Origin: Tyto alba
Taxonomy: Eukaryota > Chordata > Aves > Strigiformes > Tytonidae
DNA: 64,000 nucleotides
NCBI RefSeq assembly: GCF_018691265.1
Contig: NW_024881327.1
Location: 27,600,464-27,664,463 of the forward strand
Direction: 5' to 3'
The stretch's first letter is position 1; each line of letters begins with the position of its first letter. Below the pieces are notes generated by a model that was not told where the DNA came from, ran no database searches, and worked only from the letters and a program-made list of their open reading frames with translations. Below are positions 24,101-35,700 of this stretch, piece by piece. A program made the translations under genes and the position numbers.

Positions 24101-26955
24101 AACATAAGCTTGGCTGTACTTTCTGACTAAACATAATTAGAAAAGGCAAAAAGACAGTCAGCCAGCCAGAAGATAAGATTCTTGAGTTGTGTTCACAGGG
24201 GTTGTTAGAAGAGATGAATGAAACTGCTGGTAGATGAGTAGATAGCTGATCAGAAAGGAAGAAAGAAGAAAGGCTACAAGGGCTACTGGTTGCTATTAGC
24301 GCAACAGACTACCAACTTCAGAATCTAAGCCAAAACTCAGAAGCCCAATTTCAGGCTACAGAGTTTTGACATCCGAGACACCCTTTTGCACCAGAACACA
24401 GACGTGTCCATACATGAGGACACACTGTGTATCCTATGCTGTTGATGCCAAAATCACTGGGAAGAGATGAGCATGTTGTGATGTGTTTACATGGTGCTTC
24501 TCTGAGGGTGTCAACACCTACCTCACCATAATGAAATATAATTTTTAACTGTTTTCATGTTATTTGTTATCACATTGAGTCCCTTGCACGTATTAGCAAT
24601 AGGTTTATACTTTTTTAAAAATTATTTAGAATTTTTAATAGTAAATAAGTTTTCATTTAAACTGCATTGTTTTATTTTAAATAATTAATGCATATAATTA
24701 ATTTGGGACTTGGCCTAAAAAAAGGGTGACTCGGTCACAGAAATTAAGCTAGATGTGCTGAGAGCAATCAGTGGTGTCAGGCTGTCATCTTGTGTCAGAA
24801 CAGGCAACAAGACTTATCCAGGAAGACAAACTCTCTAAACAGTCTCTTCAGGTGACCCTCTGCTGCCTAGCCACTTTGGTTTCTATAAGCTCCCTAGCAC
24901 AGAGGCTGACCTCTGTTAAGACTGGGGAGTGCGTGTAATAGAAAACAGGGGAGAGAGAATTTAATGAGCTTGTGGACAGCCCATAGGCAGACATCATCTG
25001 TACCTTCTTATTAAGTCATCTTATTAAACCAGTGAGGCCAGTGGGAGTGATGATGGAGGTCTCTTAATCAGGAGCTGTGGATCTGGTAGCTGCCTCTCCA
25101 TTGCTGTACCAACGCAGCCTTGAAGCTAAATTGTCTGCTCATTCCACCCTACCTGTTGGGCAGCCCTAAGAGCCTGTTTCTGGAACAACCTGCTTACCGT
25201 TTTTTGGGACATGCATAGGCCTTTAGTTTGCACACAGGCACATACACACCTGCTGATGGTCTTTTCATACACTAAGGGCTTGATTCAGCTTCCTGCTTTC
25301 AAGCTATCAGAGAGGTTCGGTGTGGCATACGCCACTCGAACTTTCAAAACGTTGAGAGACATCTTGCATGTGAGTCCTCTAAAGGACCACAGGCAAGAGG
25401 TGACAACCAATGAGGCACTTGACAGCCCAATGATAGCATCTGAATAGTAGCAGAAAATTGGGCACTTGCTAATGAAAACGTTGGTACCTATTGGCTCACT
25501 TAAGGAAATTTCTTCAATTACTCAGCTGAAGGCAGGCTGCTAGTTACAATTCCCTGAAATGTCATGTTTTGGTAATTTATTATTTCTCAAAATTACTTTT
25601 TCCTAGCTCTAATTGGGTGTCTTTGCAGTGTTCCCACAATATTCTGAAAGTTTTTATTGCTTACCCTTATTTTTAAGAAGTTAATATACACTGAAACTTT
25701 CTATCAGGTTCAGATAGAAAACACTGAAGTACTGTATATGAGAGGATTAGTTCACAGAGTGGTCAAAATAGGTGACCAGTGTTTCCTGCTGCTAGTCTTT
25801 AGGGGATAAGTAATTTCTCTGATAGTAATCTGTTGTACCTACTGTCAGTGTGACATGTTGAAAATACTTATTCTTTGTTTTGAGTGCAATGATGACTTCT
25901 TAATCTCCTTTATTGGTCAGTTCAAGTATTTTTGTGCAACATGGTGAGCACTTCTCAACTTTGATATTTTTCTGCTACTGAGGCTTTCTTATTCTCTGCT
26001 TGAGGTTACTGGTTAAGACAGACTGGAGGTGCTGGCACAAGTGAATACTTGTTTCCAAACTATGGGCTGTCTGTTGAAAAATTCAGTAAGCCCCTTATAA
26101 AATGAGCTGTCAAATGGTTCATCTGGAGAGTGTCTGAGATGCTGTGGCAGAGCAACACCATGTGATAAATGCAAAATTTGGCAAGTGAGGGCTACATAAA
26201 ATGGTGGCCTTTGAACTCAGGAATAGTGGTCGTGGACTCATGAGTTGAAGCTGCAGACTGTGTAAAATAAATGGCATCTGTGGTCACTACTTTCATTAAA
26301 ATCCACCCTTATTTTTGTGCTTCCTACACCATGCTGTTGCCAAGTAATAAAAATTCAACTCCTTGTGAAATGGAAATCATTCTAGTCCTAAAACGCTGTC
26401 AGAATTTTAAAAAATATGGTTTATTGGCAGCTGCATCCACCATGCCATGCTTTACTGTCCTACTTTATATGTGCTATTTAGCCATACCAGTTTTCTTTAC
26501 TATTTCCTTTCATGCTTTCAGCAGTTTGCTTTGCAAGACATAGTCAGGCTAGTCTTAGCATAGATTTACTGCTGCTAAAATATGTCATGAGAATAATGGG
26601 ATTAACTGTACAGGTGACAGGTAAGGCTGATTACTGTATCATCCTCTATCATTGGCAGTTCCAGAAATTCATTATTTTTGTTTTCTGAATGACCTTTATA
26701 CACCACCTATGCCCGGTGTCTTTAGATGCTGAAAATACAGACCTTCAAGCTATATGCTAAATTCTGAAGTGAGGATAAAAGAAAAAAAAAGAGGCAGGGG
26801 GGGAAGGATTTTAACAGACTATTCAAAACCAGTCCCATTACACTGTTAACAAGCAGTTTTGAATGTCTTTTGGCAAATTAATAAGCTGTTAGAAGCAAGT
26901 AGTGGAAACTTACAGTATCCATGCAAGAATGATTATGGTGAGCTCATACTAAGTA

Positions 26956-27096
26956 TTTGTCATGTTTCTTCTTGGTCCTAACTTCTCTATGCCTCAGTTC
27001 ATTCACCTATAAAATAATAAATCTTTGTTATTTCACAGGGCTGTTCTGAGGCTTAATTAACTGCACACTTTAAATAACCATAGCTATTATATTGTG
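26956..27096 (+). mobile_element. MIR SINE relic, plus strand
   Basis: The segment follows the 3' half of MIR in order. It has 'ctctatgcctcagttcattc' and 'acctataaaataataaat', then 'tttcacagggctgttctgag' and 'gcttaattaactgcac', and ends in 'aaataaccatagctattat'. MIR is an old tRNA-derived SINE with an L2-related tail, known from all amniotes, so survival of a decayed copy in a bird is expected. The left edge is uncertain because the tRNA-like head is not visible. Confidence 0.78.
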
Positions 27097-28249
27097 ATAC
27101 GTAAGATGTCACACTGTAATTGGTGTAAGAAATGAAATGTCTAAATAGCTATACGTGAGAAGGGATATGTCTCTTGAAGGCACTTTCAGCTTTCTTTGCA
27201 ACAGTAATTTGAGAAGCACAAATGAATAAAAATGAAAAAATAAATCAGTATAATGTTTCCTTTGCTGCTAATTTTGCAAGACTTGTTTAAAGTGGGAATG
27301 TGTAGACTTTGGAAACCAGAGACAAAACAATAGACTGCACAGTGTCCTCAGCCTAGAAATGAGGGACTGGAACTCAAATATTGATGACATCCTGCGAATC
27401 TACCACCTGCTATGATATACCTGCTGAACCCTTTGGAAGGCTATAGCTCTTGGTACTAGAAACCTACTGACTACAAGTGTCTTTGTAGTCAGTACCTTTT
27501 CTGAGACCTTTTTTTGCTTCAGAACCAGGGCAAAGTCTATTTGTCATTGCCTAGGGAACTGCAAGTGTGTGGCTTCTCTGAAGGCCCACACGGTTTTAGT
27601 ACTTCTCTGCTTGGAGTTTTGGTAACCTTGCTAACCCAGTGATTTTTGGATTGCTTAGGAAGGAAACTGCCTTTTCATCCTTTAAAGTAGTTTGGATATA
27701 GCAGGAACTCTCAACTCAATTAGTATCTATTACTTAAAACACTCCCTGCAGCTACCCTACAGTAGAGAATTAACATTTGGTTAAGAAATTTGCAATTCAT
27801 TGATGCAAATCCCAGAGCGACACACACACACACACACATATATATACATACACATATATATATATATATATATATACACACAGAGACACACATACAGAAG
27901 GAGTGGGTTTTGATACCTCACAGTGGCACCCTTTGGTTTAAATTGATGAATGTCCATATAGATGGAGGAGGCCTTGGAAAAGGTCTGAAAAAAGCCTGGA
28001 TGCTTGTTGTTCCATGTGGCCAGTGGGAAAAAGGTGCCAGGAATCCTAAAAATGCATAGGTACCGTAGTGGGTTATAAAAAAAGGAAAATATAGACGAGG
28101 ATCTTGTAAGACTGTGTTCAGGTAGATCCCCTGGGGATGATGACTAAAAGATTACTTTTGTGGGCTCTGTTCAGCTATGCTGTAGCTGAAGGGGGTAGTC
28201 TATGCTTTACCCTCAGATTGGCATGAGGGATCAGAAACACGGGGAATAA
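27097..28249. other. Non-coding stretch
   Basis: Apart from the CA/TA microsatellite at 27820-27895, I recognise nothing. Short open frames through the microsatellite are repeat artefacts. Confidence 0.5.
27820..27895. repeat. Compound (CA)n(TA)n microsatellite
   Basis: About nine CA units pass into TATATACATACACA, then a run of about ten TA units, then ACACACAGAGACACACAT. The pure TA core can unwind easily and is likely variable in length. Confidence 0.95.
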
Positions 28250-29394
28250 ACACAAGGGGAGAACAGTGGATACTATCTACCTGGAGTTTAGTAAGGCTTT
28301 TGACACTCTTCCTTAAGATCCTCATAGGGAATGTGATTAAGCATGGGCTGGATGAGCAGACAGTGAGGTGGACTGAAAACTGCCTGAACAGCCAGGCCCA
28401 GAGAGTGGTGATTAGTAGCAAAAAGTTTAATTGGAGGCCACTAACTAGTGGTGTATCCCAGGGGTCAATACTGGGTCCAGTCCTGTTCAACTTCATCATT
28501 AAACACCTGGATGTTGGGACAGAATGTACCTTTGACAAGTTTGCTGATGACACCAAACTGAGAGGAATGGCTGATATGCCAAAGGGTCGTGCTGCTGTCC
28601 AGAGGGACCTTGATTTGCTGGAGAGCCTCATGAGCTTCAACAAGAAGTGACAAGTCCTGCGCCTGGGGACGAACAACCCCATGCACCAGTATATGCTGTG
28701 GGACGCTCACCTGAAAAGCAGTTTTGAACAAAAGGACCTGAGGGTCCTGGTGGACACCAAGTTGAAGATGAGCCAGCAATGTGCCCTTGCTGCAAAGAAG
28801 GCAAATGGTATCTTGGGCTGCATTAGATAAAGTACTGCCAGCAGGTTGAGGTGATCCTTCCCCTCTACTCAGCACTGGTGAGGCCACATCTGAAGTGCTG
28901 TGTCCAGTTCTGGGCTCCCCAGTACAAGAGAGATACGGACATACTGGAGAGAGTTCTGCTAAAGGGCCGCAAAGATGATACAGGGACAGGAGCTTCCATC
29001 TTATGAGGAAAGGCTGAGAGAGCTGGGAGTGTTTAGCCTGGAGAAGGCTCAGGGGGGATCTCATCTATGTACATAAATACTTGAAGGGAGGGTGCAAAGA
29101 GGACAGAGCCAGGCTATTTCCAGTGGTGTCCAGTGACAGGACAAGAGTTAATAGGCACAAACTGAAACACAGGAGATTCCTCCTGAACATCAGGAAACAC
29201 TTTTTTACTGTGAGGGTGACCGAGCACTGGCACAGATTGCCAAGAGAGGTCATGGAGTCTGCAGGCCTGGAGATACTCAAAAGCTGTATGGGCACGGTCC
29301 TGCACAGCATGCTCTCATCGGCCCTGCTTGAGCCGAGAGGTTGGACCAGATTACCTCTAGAGGTGCCTTCCAATCTCAGCGATTCTGTTACTTT
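28250..29394 (+). mobile_element. 5'-truncated CR1 LINE with broken reverse transcriptase, plus strand
   Basis: The element enters ORF2 at RT motif A: '[12 protein letters not shown]' is encoded up to about 28313, and the frame then ends at a stop. A different frame continues with '[17 protein letters not shown]', '[16 protein letters not shown]' and '[11 protein letters not shown]'. The last holds the catalytic FADD motif at 28540-28551. That frame stops at 28650. Later segments are again recognisable CR1, including 'PMHQYMLWDAHLKSSF' and, at 29081-29407, 'NRHKLKHRRFLLNIRKHFFT' and 'RVTEHWHRLPREV'. The 3' end, 'ccttccaatctcagcgattc' plus tgtt, is the usual CR1 terminus. The truncated start plus at least two frame breaks make it inactive. 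It is the longest single collinear CR1 on the plus strand. Confidence 0.95.
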
Positions 29395-32300
29395 TATCAA
29401 TGTATAGTCTGTTAGAAGTTTGCAGATTTTAAGTGGTTTAAACCCTGGATGTTTGGGCAGTCACAATGTCTGCTGAGGAGAATTTGGCCTTTCTGACTTA
29501 TGTAACCACCCTTCACCAATACATGTTTATGCAGTAGATGGAACTGTTTACTGAGATCACCCAAAAGGTGAATTAGGTTCGAATGGGTTTATCTAAGCTG
29601 TACTGCTTCACACGTTCTGCTATCACACTGTATGCTGCATTAGCTGCTTTCTGCCTTATTACCCTATAAAGCTCTAAATGTTTTGAGACTTTGTTATTGC
29701 GGAGAATTGGCTTCCCACATCTGATACCGCTGCTACTGCTGCTGCAATTATTGTTAATGTGTGAACTAACAACCAGTTTTAAAAGAGAAGGGATAAACCA
29801 GAAACATCTCATGAACAGTAATAATCAGTATACCTTTCCCCTTCATATCACAGCAAGCTGGGAAGTGAGAAATACAGGCAAATGAACAAGAATGTGACCT
29901 GTTCTGGAGACTCTGAGGTGACATATGGTATTAAGGAGTGTGTATTATAAGCAAGGGAAATTTCCAGGCATGCATTCTTTAGAAAGAACTTGAAAATCTT
30001 GAAATCTTATTTTGCAAGTGTTTTTATTTGCTTAACTTATCAGTGAAATTTCTGCGTATATGACTTGTCTCTTCCCTCCACTTTTGCACTTTATGAAACT
30101 CTAGCTCAAAAGTTTAGTGGCAGAGACATTCACTGGAGGGGTATGGTGGGCATGTGGTGAGTTTAACTAGTCAAAACAGTTCCTAGAGTTCCAGACTTTT
30201 TCTTTGGTCTCTCTATATAATTTCTGTGGTTTGGATAGAATGATGGCAATCTGCATAGTCATTTTGGTTTTGGTATTGGTGTCTGTTGAAAATGATACCA
30301 GCTCTGTTGTTATGCCTTATAACATAGGCTGTTAAAAACAAGCATCTATGTATGTGTGTGGGAAGCCTTGAGATGATCCATTCCGAGGTGGATTCAATAT
30401 AGATATACAGCTCCAAACACTAGTATGACACAAATTAATCTCATTCCTCATACTGAAAGGGAGCTTAATTAGATTTTTCTACTTACTTTAAAATCATAGT
30501 CATTTATTTCAAACCAATTTAAAAATAATGAGTGGAATTTTTTTCATGTGGAATATGTTAATACACAAGGCAGGTGTTTTTATATTCTGAAGTGTTGGTT
30601 TTGTGGTGCTTTCTAGCAAAGTTAATGGGTACAGATTTGTAGTAATAAAGAACTGTACTGAGTAGTCTGATACTGAAATGAGTACAAGGAAGAATAAATC
30701 TAGTGCTAATCATGTAAGATATATCAAAATGATGTTCCTTAATTACCTGTTGTGTTATCGTGAGCGAAGTCTAGAGAAGCCAGCAGTGGTCACTGAAGAT
30801 GTCTTTAATGCATAACATTTAGCCAACAGTAGCAAATTTGGGAATTTTGTTTTAGGATTTCAAATGTCTGCAAAACTGTTTTCAAAAGATAAATGGGGAA
30901 TTGCATGGTACAGTGTGCAGTTGTGCTAAGTGAAAACTCTGGTTACACATATTATTTCAAGACTAGTGTCTTGAATAGCTCAAAAGTGGCAGCTGATGAG
31001 ACCATGTAATACAATAATGAAAAAAGAACACTGTGGCAGCAGTGAGAATCAAAGGAGATCTACAGCTGTGATGGACATAAGAGAAGTCTCTGTTTTCTTT
31101 GAACTCTTCCTTTTTTCTCCAATATTACCCCCGCAAAAAGTTCAGGTTATAAAATCTTAAGAATATTTTTCCAGTTACAGTAGTTGCCTTTGTAGTTAGA
31201 AGGAACAGATTCACACCACCCAGAGGACAGGGGATTTCTAAATCATATAACAACAGCTTTTAAAAAATACTGCATTTCCTCTAGGACGAAAAAGTGTGGT
31301 TGGTGTGTAAATGCTTGGTGGACAGCTGCCCAAGGTATTGAGCACTGGAATGGGAGAACGTGCCTCTGCAGGTTTGTGGTGGCATAATGATGCAGTGAAG
31401 GAACAGCCCAGTATGTCCTGAAAGACTCTGACTGGGTGCTACTAGTTATAAAGATGTGACATCCAAGGAAGGTACGTTTGGCAAGTTGAAAACTCAGATG
31501 TAGTCTGAAGAACCAGAAAGTTCCCTTGGCAAAGACAGTACTTCTGAAAGTCTATGGGTTGTGAAAGATGCTGAAATTAACTGCACTGAAAAGGGAATTT
31601 GCAGGGGGAAAGGGATTAGTCAGTCCCTGAATCCATTTCATGCCTGAAAGAAGTTGAACAAAAAATTCAAGGAAATGGTTTAGTAGCGGTCACATGTGCC
31701 ATTGCCTTTTACTTCATTTAGTATGTACCTCTGTTACGAAGAAATGTTAATAAACCAGCTTCCCAAAGAGCAAACACCATCAGCAGTAGGATGTAATGAA
31801 TTAACCGAGCATGATAATCCTGGCAGAGCTGCGAGGCTCTGCCTTGAGAGGTTCAGGCACAGGGTGTCCTGGGTGGAAGAGTACTTCTGTGAAGGGCTTA
31901 CTGTACAGCCTGGCCTGAAATCATGGCACCGAATGTCTGTGAAGCTTTTATCTGGGTGAAAAGCAAGTCTTGGGCCTAACTGGAAAGAGCGTTCGAAGCA
32001 CAAGTGAGGGAGGTTTCAGATGCACTTGAATTGTGGCATTTGTTGCTAAGGGTGTAAGGCAACCTTGAAAACCCTTGTTTGCCTTTAGAGAGTCTTTAAT
32101 GTGGAGCCATTACATCTCGATAGTACAAAGAATGCTTTGGGCAATACACTGAAAAATAAGAAAACCAGCAGAAAATTATGATGATTATTTCCCAAAAAAG
32201 CTATGTTTTTGAGAATATTTGGCTTCTGGCTGAACAGAATTTATTAAGCTAATAATTTTTCTCCTGGCTGGAACTGATTGAAACTGCCACAAGCTGGACA

Positions 32301-34706
32301 CTGACACCAGTGTCAGGCAGTCTGGGATCACTCCAAGTATCAACCCGAGTTACAGTTTTGTTTCCTGCTATAGTGGATCTGACCAAAGATACATGGTCTG
32401 CAAGAGCTCTCTGAAGAGTAAGGTGGGGCTATTTCTTTTCCTCTGGCTCTTGCAGCCAGGTTTCCATAGCTTTTGCCTGCCCTGATGGGGAATAAAGCAT
32501 CAGAGTGAACAGATAAGGCGGCTGAACTGTTCCTTCAGAGACCTTGTGTCCACCTTGCACATGAGGCCCCTGGGAGCTGCTGTACCAGCTCACTCCTCAG
32601 AGGGTGACTTTTTAGCCTTGAAATTCTAACTTGGGAAGACAACAATCTATAATGCACTGCTTACTCTACTCTTAAAAACAACATGAAGGACAAAATGCCA
32701 CAGTGAAATGAAGCAAGGGAATAGGTAAGCCACATTAACATGCCTGGGAAAAAATAAAGCCCAAGAAAAGCCACTGTCAGTGTCAGAGTTCCTTGGCTGC
32801 CATAGTCAATCATAGAAATCCCAGTGATGTTGTGTCTGCAGCAGATGTTTTTTATTATTTATGATGGGCTGTGAAGAATTTGCCTTTTAGTTGGATTTGT
32901 TTTGGTGCTACCATCTTTTTTCCCTTAGGCTGTTTCAGGTCTTCTGAGAGGTCTGCTGCAGACTGAGTCTTTTCTCAGATGGTCCATAAACTTCAGAGTC
33001 ACTTTCCTGTATCTGCTGCCGTAATGCTTATTTTAATCGGGATCTGATGCCAGACTGAATGTGTACATTGTATGCTGTATGTCATGTCTTCTTTTAGTGA
33101 AGTTGGGCAGAGGGGTGAGCTTTATGCTGTAAAATTTCCTTATTGGTCTTCCAGAAAGAGTGGGCATTCAGTAACAGGCTGTGAGTTCCCAGAAATACAA
33201 AGAGCTGTGTTTTGTGTAAGAGTGACGGATTAGGCAGACTATTAGAAAGTTGGCAAAGGAAACATTCCGTAAATTAGAGAGATCAGCTCAGATCTGCTTT
33301 TATTTAAAAATCTGTATACGCAGAAATTTTGAGCAAGGGCATTAGGCTGCAGCGCTGCATCATGAGAACAGATCATCACCGCTCAGCAGTTGTGAGGACA
33401 AGACACTGTTACCTAGCAACTTCTCAGAGCTGTCTTTTATAAATCCATCCTGTCGTGGATGTCACGTATACGCCACAGTTGGTCTTTACAAATTTTGCAC
33501 TGGGTAGTACTGCAAAATATATCTTCTGAGCAGTAGTATCTTTGGCAGGTATTAAATCACGACAGCCCAGGCTGTTCTTGCCTACCTGCTTGCACAGCAA
33601 GGCGAGGGCTGTGGACTAGTCCTTTGTGTAAAGTACCAACCTGCTTGGATTAAGAGATGGAGCAGCATCTGTGGGAGCTTTTCTTTCTTGTAGATTGAGA
33701 AAGAAAGGACAATGATCTGTGTTGATTCCTGTGCCTATAAGCTGCTCTCCATCTTTTCTTGCAAGAGGTAATTGTGAGCTGTAACTTTGCCTTCTTGAAA
33801 TGAAAAGCCCTTACTCTGGCTCAGTATTAAAATCTAAAATGAATAAGTAGAGATACTCTCAATTTTGGACAAGTGCTGCCCTCCTAAACCTCTGTACAGT
33901 TCTGACACAAAGGATCTGATTCCGGATAGAGAACTTTGATGTCAGTGGATTACAGATATTCAGCAATATTGATTTAAGGCTTTAACTTTTCTTTCTAATC
34001 TTTGCATATCAAATGCATTTATTTTGAGATAATGCAAGTTCACCATTGCTTCCAAAGGCATTTGGAGTTGGAATCTGGAAATTCCAATCTTTATGTTTTA
34101 CTCCTTGCAGTATTTTGATATATAAGCTGTAGTACTATAAAAAGGGAGTTGTACACATTATCCTAAACATCACGTGATAAAAATACTGTGCTGATTCCTG
34201 CATTACCATTTTTAATTGCTTTCCACTCATTCTGTTATAGGCAAATGGGAGTGTGGCATCTCTTGCTTCAGTAAGTAGTTACCTTTAATTTGACGTGTTA
34301 TGAGCTGGATAAACCTTCTCTTGGATTCTGTTATAGTACAAGTAGTTCAACAAGCTAAGCTTTCTCTAGAGCTGACAGACATCACATCCCAAAATAAGAT
34401 GCCACTGAAAAAAGAATTTCACATTTTGAAGTGACCAACTGTAGTAGTAAAATATTCTGGCCTTGTGACTTCCTCATGGTTACTTTATGTGATTTAACCG
34501 GAATTTGTAAACTAAGTATTAGAGACAGTGAGGTCCCATTCTGGCTTTTTTTGTGGGTCCTCAGTATTCCTTCTATGGGAGAAAATTTCACTGGAAATTG
34601 TCACCTTCTATAAGAATGTTGTATGGAGACAGTAATATACAAGCCTGTCACAATAGTGGTGAATTCTACCTTAAACACATTTTGTGATGAGGAATTGTTA
34701 TATTTA

Positions 34707-34739
<33 letters not shown>

Positions 34740-35337
34740 CCCAGACTTATGCCTGTAGTAGAAGCAGCAATGACTGTAAGGACAGAAAAGATACCATTAA
34801 TGCATTTTGCAGGCTGCTCATTGACTGGGAAGCTTCAAACAAACCAGTACTTTTTGTACTGCATACAAGTTGACATTCTTGACTCCACATGATGGGAAGC
34901 AACTACTATGTTAATTTTCCTTCCCAAAACATATGACCTGGACAGTTATGATGAAATGCCTTTCTCAGTTCCATGCAGACTTTAACCCATGTTTCAAGCA
35001 GCTCAAGCTACAGAAGCCAGTAAAAGGGTTTTCCAATCTATTTTGACATGTATATGTTATGGGGGTTTTTTCTCCCAATTTAAGCACTGGGATTATTCAG
35101 AGTATATTGGCTTTGAGTACAGGCGTTTCTGTTTTGAGTAGAAAATGGGTAAGTACCCTGACAATGCAATGTTGAAAGTATCTCACTTCAAGGAATTTGA
35201 TTTCTGCTTTGTCTTCTTCCTTTAACTGTCTTGTCTTTGTGTCAAGATCTTGATAAACTCAAGAAACAGTCTGAAAAGGTGTGATGTGGTTCAGCTAAGG
35301 ATGCATTCAAATTCTTGTCTACACCCAACAGGAATAC
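29395..35337. other. Long non-coding stretch
   Basis: No gene or transposon is recognised. It contains a 31-base T run (34709-34739) and a small inverted repeat at 32301-32316. Composition is ordinary A/T-rich, and open frames are short and of no known family. Confidence 0.5.
34709..34739. repeat. T31 homopolymer
   Basis: An uninterrupted run of 31 T, the longest homopolymer in the window. On the minus strand it would be a poly(A) tail, but the sequence to its right (34740-34900) is not recognisable as a known transcript or retroposon. Confidence 0.95.
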
Positions 35338-35700
35338 TGAATGTGCAAGTACAGGACAGGGAACGGATAACAGCTCTGAACAAAAGGATCTGTGGCTCAC
35401 AAGATGAATGTTCACTAATGTCAAGCTGTTGCAGAAAGAAAAAAGACATATGCTGTAGTGGGATGTGTAAAGAGAAAGAGAACCTGCAACATCTCTTATT
35501 TAATATAGAAGACATAGAGGGGATGTGAAATCAGTCTTCAAATACATGAAAGGCTGCTGCTGACTTCAGTGGCTAAGTCAAGACATGACTGACTTAAAAT
35601 GCACCAAGGTAGATTTCAGTTAGTAAGACAAAAACTTTCTAATACTGAGGATACGTTTTGCATCATTGCTTCAGGATGTTACAGGGAATCAGTGACTGGC
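35338..35700 (+). mobile_element. Ancient CR1/L3-type LINE fragment, plus strand
   Basis: The segment aligns by eye with the old CR1-like lineage shared by birds, crocodiles and turtles. It has 'tgcaagtacaggacaggga', 'caaaaggatctgtggctcac', 'tcaagctgttgcagaaagaa', then 'cagtcttcaaatacatgaaa' with 'ggctgctgctgac', and 'aaaactttctaatactgagg'. These blocks are in the order of the RT C-terminal region, but part between 35470 and 35520 is shortened. The divergence is much greater than in the CR1 at 28250-29394, so the insertion is older. The frames at 35250-35528 are remnants and encode nothing intact. Confidence 0.72.

Larger units (their letters stand above)
16476..26955. other. Long non-coding stretch
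   Basis: About 10 kb with no recognisable transposon and no supported gene. It contains a candidate exon pair (16859-17163, listed separately), a (TTTG)n tract (21123-21157), G/T-rich simple sequence near 19757-19800, and an A/T-rich block at about 24560-24720. The longest open frames (for example 23138-23452 plus, 20666-21046 minus) show no domains and sit in sequence with ordinary composition. Confidence 0.5.

Noticed and set aside
28200..28682. 160-codon minus-strand open frame
   Set aside because: It overlaps the CR1 on the other strand and shows no domain of its own.
28465..29064. 199-codon open frame on the minus strand, the longest in the window
   Set aside because: It lies wholly antisense to the plus-strand CR1 reverse-transcriptase sequence. 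The plus strand gives the recognisable protein, so this frame is a shadow.
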